Source: Acinetobacter albensis
GTDB taxonomy: Bacteria; Pseudomonadota; Gammaproteobacteria; Pseudomonadales; Moraxellaceae
Length of the DNA: 64,000 nucleotides
NCBI RefSeq assembly: GCF_900095025.1
Contig: NZ_FMBK01000015.1
Location: 1-64,000 of the forward strand
Reading direction: 5' to 3'
Shown: piece by piece, positions 60,585 through 64,000 of the stretch
Numbering within the stretch: the stretch's first letter is position 1
How the letters are laid out: the number at the start of each line of letters is the position of its first letter
Notes under the pieces: model-generated
What the model saw: only the letters and a program-made list of their open reading frames with translations
Told to the model about the DNA's origin: nothing
Database searches by the model: none
Program-made: the position numbers and the translations under genes

Positions 60585-61571
60585 ATGTCGTCTAAACGAC
60601 TCGAGCAAGCTGCTCAAGCGACGAAAACTGCATTTGTTTTTCCTGGTCAAGGTTCGCAAAAAGCGGGAATGTTAGCTGAACTCGCAGAACAATTTAGCAC
60701 TGTGACTGATACTTTTGCTGAAGCATCTGAAGCGATTGGTTTTGATTTGTGGCAGATTGCGCAAAGCGGTGAAGGTTTAAACCAAACAGAATTTACACAG
60801 CCTGTATTGCTGACTGCAAGTATCGCATTATGGCGGGTGTGGTTAGAATTAGGTGGTGTTGCACCTAAATATCTTGCTGGTCATTCACTGGGTGAATACA
60901 GTGCATTGGTCGCGGCTGGTGCGATGAGTCTAGGTGATGCAGTTAAGCTGGTGAACTTGCGTGGAAAACTCATGCAAGATGCTGTTCCACAGGGGCAGGG
61001 TGCCATGGCCGCTATTTTAGGCTTAGACGATGCGCAGGTTATTGCGTTGTGCGCGCAGATCACTGCACAAGGTGCAGGCTCAGTAGATGCGGCTAACTAT
61101 AATGCACAAGGTCAAGTGGTGATTGCTGGTGAAAAAGCGGCAGTTGAAGCAGTCATGGCTTTGGCGAAAGAAAACAGCGGCAAGGCAATTGCCTTACCCG
61201 TTTCAGTGCCTTCACATTGTGGATTGATGAAACCAGCTGCTGAAAAGTTTGCGCAAGCTTTGGAACAAACGGCCATTGAGCTGCCAAACCTCTCTGTAAT
61301 ACAAAATGTAAATGCAGAAATTGCAACAGATGTAGCAGCATTGCGTCAGGCATTGACCGCACAATTATATCAATCTGTGCAATGGACCAAGACCATGCAG
61401 TACCTTCAAGATCAAGGGGTACAATATATCGTAGAGTGTGGTCCAGGTAATGTACTTGCTAATCTTGCAAAGCGTTTACCACATATCGAAAAAGCATTGC
61501 CACTGGACAGCAAAAGCCGTCTTGAAGATGCATTAAATACCATTTTGGTGGCTGAAGGGAAAATCGCATGA
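60585..61571 (+). CDS. fabD: Malonyl-CoA-acyl carrier protein transacylase FabD
   Basis: Loads malonate onto ACP for type II fatty acid synthesis. 328 residues. FPGQGSQKAGM, the nucleophile in GHSLGEYSAL (Ser101), and the His in SVPSHCGLM are intact. The N-terminus is about 14 residues longer than in E. coli. It overlaps fabG by 4 bp. The product also supplies BioC with its substrate. Confidence 0.97.
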   Translation: MSSKRLEQAAQATKTAFVFPGQGSQKAGMLAELAEQFSTVTDTFAEASEAIGFDLWQIAQSGEGLNQTEFTQPVLLTASIALWRVWLELGGVAPKYLAGHSLGEYSALVAAGAMSLGDAVKLVNLRGKLMQDAVPQGQGAMAAILGLDDAQVIALCAQITAQGAGSVDAANYNAQGQVVIAGEKAAVEAVMALAKENSGKAIALPVSVPSHCGLMKPAAEKFAQALEQTAIELPNLSVIQNVNAEIATDVAALRQALTAQLYQSVQWTKTMQYLQDQGVQYIVECGPGNVLANLAKRLPHIEKALPLDSKSRLEDALNTILVAEGKIA

Positions 61572-62305
61572 CACAACAAGAACGCAAAGTTGCCTTAGTG
61601 ACAGGTGCGAGCCGAGGAATTGGTGCAGCCATTGCTCAGCAACTTATTTTAGATGGTTATTTTGTTGTCGGTACGGCAACATCTGAGGCAGGTGCAGAAA
61701 AATTATCTGTAGCATTTGCTGAAAATGGTGCAGGCAAAATGTTAGATGTGCGTGATGGCACTGCCATTGATGCATTGGTAACCGAAATTGAACAGCAATA
61801 TGGCCCTGTTTTAGCACTGGTGAATAATGCAGGGATTACCAAAGATAATTTGTTACTTCGTATGTCTGAAGATGACTGGGATGATATTCTCAATATTCAT
61901 TTGAAAGCCGTTTACCGCTTATCTAAACGTGTTTTAAAAGGCATGACGAAAGCACGTTTTGGTCGCATTATTAATATTAGTTCTGTGGTTGCACATTTTG
62001 CAAATCCAGGTCAGGCGAACTATTCTGCAGCGAAAGCAGGAATGGAAGCTTTTGGTCGTAGTCTTGCAAAAGAGATGGGCAGTCGTCAAATTACCGTAAA
62101 CGCAGTTGCGCCGGGTTTTATTTCAACTGAAATGACTGAGCAATTGAGTGAAGAAATTCGCAAGAAAATGAGTGATCAAGTGGCTTTGAACCGTTTAGGT
62201 GATCCACAAGATATCGCAAATGCAGTGAGCTTTTTAGCTAGCGAGAAAGCAAGTTACATCACTGGTACTGTTTTACATGTGAATGGCGGTTTATATATGA
62301 GCTAA
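61568..62305 (+). CDS. fabG: 3-Oxoacyl-ACP reductase FabG
   Basis: NADPH-dependent ketoreductase of fatty acid elongation, SDR family. 245 residues: cofactor loop TGASRGIG, NNAGIT, catalytic Ser/Tyr/Lys in NISSVV...YSAAKAG, and the C-terminal GGLYMS. Overlaps fabD and precedes acpP. Confidence 0.97.
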   Translation: MTQQERKVALVTGASRGIGAAIAQQLILDGYFVVGTATSEAGAEKLSVAFAENGAGKMLDVRDGTAIDALVTEIEQQYGPVLALVNNAGITKDNLLLRMSEDDWDDILNIHLKAVYRLSKRVLKGMTKARFGRIINISSVVAHFANPGQANYSAAKAGMEAFGRSLAKEMGSRQITVNAVAPGFISTEMTEQLSEEIRKKMSDQVALNRLGDPQDIANAVSFLASEKASYITGTVLHVNGGLYMS

Positions 62306-62389
62306 GCTCAAGTATAAAACTTTCCAAAAACAAGATATTCAATTAAACTAACGGCATTAAAAACGCCACAAGCAATGAGGAGAACTCCT

Positions 62390-62626
62390 GTGAGCGATAT
62401 CGAACTACGTATCAAACAAGCGGTTGCAGAACAACTTGGTCTTAAAGCTGAAGAGATTAAAAACGAAGCATCTTTTATGGATGACTTAGGTGCTGACTCT
62501 TTAGACTTGGTTGAGCTTGTTATGTCTTTCGAAAATGATTTCGACATCACTATCCCTGATGAAGATTCTAACGAAATCACAACTGTACAATCTGCAATTG
62601 ACTATGTTTCTAAGAAACTAGGTTAA
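62390..62626 (+). CDS. acpP: Acyl carrier protein
   Basis: 78 residues. Carries growing acyl chains on 4'-phosphopantetheine attached at Ser37 in [10 protein letters not shown]. The start is GTG 62390, with GAGGAG at 62377-62382. The in-frame ATG at 62375 overlaps that SD and gives a non-family N-terminus. Acidic, no Cys. A strong terminator follows. fabF, often next, is not here; a permease gene follows on the other strand instead. Confidence 0.97.
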   Translation: MSDIELRIKQAVAEQLGLKAEEIKNEASFMDDLGADSLDLVELVMSFENDFDITIPDEDSNEITTVQSAIDYVSKKLG

Positions 62627-62646
62627 TTGTTGTTTCAGCCTAGCTG

Positions 62647-62677
62647 AAAAAAAGCCACCTTTTGGGTGGCTTTTTTA
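62647..62677 (+). terminator. Intrinsic terminator after acpP
   Basis: GCCACC (62654-62659) pairs with GGTGGC (62665-62670), flanked by A and T runs. Confidence 0.85.
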
Positions 62678-62747
62678 TGTCTCATGTTTTAGCAAATATC
62701 AAATGGATCAGTTAAAAAATTTCTAATCAAGCTTGAAAGATCATAAA

Positions 62748-62792
62748 ATAGCACTCTATCACTGAGAGTAAATCTAAAGTGAAGAGTGCTAT
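62748..62792 (-). terminator. Possible terminator of the permease gene
   Basis: ATAGCACTCT (62748-62757) and AGAGTGCTAT (62783-62792) form a 10-bp inverted repeat with a 25-nt loop. On the minus strand it is followed by TTTTATG. Large loop, short T tract, so weak. Confidence 0.4.
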
Positions 62793-62818
62793 ACATTCAG
62801 GCATCGTGTGATGGTAAA

Positions 62819-64000
62819 TTAATTTTCATCACGTTCAACATGTACTGGCTGAACATCCATCTCTTGATAGGGAATAAGTTTGGTCTTATATTTCCATTTA
62901 TAACTGAGCCAAATCAACAAAAATAGTGGGATGCTGATATAGGTTGAAAGTAGACCTAGCCAATTAATTTTTCCACCCATTAAGGCTTCGTAATTTTGAC
63001 CTAGAATAATGATAGAGCAAAGAATAAAAGCAAACCACGGTGCAAAAGGGAAGAATTTGGCGGTATAGGCTAAATCTTGAAGCTTATAACCTTGAGCCAA
63101 ATAGCCTTTGCGAAAACGATAGTGTGAAATTGCAATGCCGAGCCAAACAATAAATCCACACATACCTGACATATTCAGCAACCAGTTAAAGACTTCTTTT
63201 TCACCAATAAAAGTGGTTAAGAAACATAATGCAGCAATGGCTGTGGTTGCATAAAGCGCATTCATCGGTACGCCGCGCGGGTCTAACTTAGCAAACCATC
63301 TCGGTGCACGACCTTCACGTGCCATATCAAATAACATACGAGTAGATGAATACATGCCGGAATTACCTGCCGATAGAATGGCCGTTAAAATGACGGCATT
63401 CATTAAGCTTGCTGCAAACGCAAACCCTGCTTTTTCATACAGAAGGGTAAAGGGTGAAAGAGTAATATTATCGCTGGCTGCTGCCTGTAAGAGGCGTGGA
63501 TCATCATAAGCCACTAAAGTGCCAATAATAAAAATACAGACAATATAAAATAATAAAATACGCCAGAAAATTTGTTTGATGGCAATAGGAATAGTCTTTT
63601 TCGGATCTTTTGATTCACCCGCAGCAACACCCACCATTTCGGTGCCTTGGAATGAGAATCCAGCAATCATGGCGACACCAATCATGGCTTGTAAGCCACC
63701 GACAAATGGCGCATCACCTTTAGTCCAGTTGGAAAAAGTGACCAGATTGGGTGTGAGCATGATTTTTGCAATCATGGCGATACCGATAACAATAAACACA
63801 ATAATGGCAATGACTTTAACCAATGAAAAGAAAAACTCAGTTTCACCAAAGCCTTTGACAGTTAGGGCATTAATCGCAAAAATTACGCCAAGAAACAGCG
63901 CACTCCAATAAAATCCGGGAATATCTGGAAACCAGAATTTCATAATAAATTGAACCGCGACCAGTTCAAAGGCAACGGTAATGGCCCAGTTATACCAATA
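62819..64000 (-). CDS. Amino-acid permease, APC family (5' end outside the window)
   Basis: Open to the window edge: the frame continues past the first in-window ATG (63943) with YWYNWAITVAFELVAVQFIM, so the gene starts beyond 64000. About ten membrane segments are visible. SFQGTEMVGVAAGESKDPKK and SAGNSGMYSSTRMLFDMA are typical of the APC amino-acid transporter subgroup (lysine, proline, GABA, asparagine permeases). The specific amino acid cannot be read. Confidence 0.88.
   Translation of the reverse strand, partial: YWYNWAITVAFELVAVQFIMKFWFPDIPGFYWSALFLGVIFAINALTVKGFGETEFFFSLVKVIAIIVFIVIGIAMIAKIMLTPNLVTFSNWTKGDAPFVGGLQAMIGVAMIAGFSFQGTEMVGVAAGESKDPKKTIPIAIKQIFWRILLFYIVCIFIIGTLVAYDDPRLLQAAASDNITLSPFTLLYEKAGFAFAASLMNAVILTAILSAGNSGMYSSTRMLFDMAREGRAPRWFAKLDPRGVPMNALYATTAIAALCFLTTFIGEKEVFNWLLNMSGMCGFIVWLGIAISHYRFRKGYLAQGYKLQDLAYTAKFFPFAPWFAFILCSIIILGQNYEALMGGKINWLGLLSTYISIPLFLLIWLSYKWKYKTKLIPYQEMDVQPVHVERDEN

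Overview
The window is a chromosomal segment of an Acinetobacter-like gammaproteobacterium (Moraxellaceae). The genus call rests on low GC, the order ibaG-murA-hisG-hisD-hisC, a six-gene cluster matching what I recall as Acinetobacter filA-filF, and the yceD-rpmF-fabD-fabG-acpP block. Almost all of it is dense single-copy housekeeping DNA on both strands. I see no rRNA, tRNA, CRISPR array, insertion sequence or prophage.

Layout. 1-2550: terminator of an upstream gene, rpoN, hpf, ibaG. 2554-8573: murA, hisG, hisD, hisC, and convergent pabB. 8731-17044: the fil cluster, i.e. an abundant-looking exported protein (FilA) behind a structured leader and followed by its own terminator, then a C39-peptidase-like protein, two outer-membrane beta-barrel proteins, a TonB-like proline/lysine-rich periplasmic protein and a large lipoprotein. 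17113-24992: two Nudix hydrolases, gamma-carbonic anhydrase, tsaB, uppP, rsmJ, a membrane C13 peptidase, fghA, a DUF2218-like protein and rpe. 25018-25074: five DnaA-box-like 9-mers at exact 12-bp spacing. 25373-28679: copper resistance (Cys/His-rich exported protein, copA, copB). 28806-29212: a guanidine-II (mini-ykkC) riboswitch in front of a Gdx/SugE exporter. 29246-30429: ogt and a frameshifted NERD-domain gene. 30500-34760 (minus strand): dusC, an MFS exporter with its TetR regulator, and a CcsA-like protein. 34898-47090: ffh, a small hydrolase, coaX, birA (no DNA-binding domain), a TauE-type exporter, a GntR regulator, smc, zipA, ligA. 47819-54167: bacterioferritin, a periplasmic peroxiredoxin, and the biotin operon bioH-like/bioA/bioF/bioC/bioD. 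54430-62626: rluB-scpB-scpA, a GNAT acetyltransferase, a YciO-type protein, epmC, yceD-rpmF, fabD-fabG-acpP. 62819-64000: an amino-acid permease cut by the window edge.

How the genes work together: three histidine genes (hisG, hisD, hisC) are clustered, with hisZ and the rest elsewhere. The biotin operon lacks bioB. smc-zipA-ligA and scpA/scpB serve chromosome condensation, division and replication. The copper genes form an oxidase/outer-membrane pair. The gdx exporter sits under direct guanidine control. The fil cluster has the composition of a dedicated envelope or secretion system of unknown function and is the best candidate here for undescribed biology.
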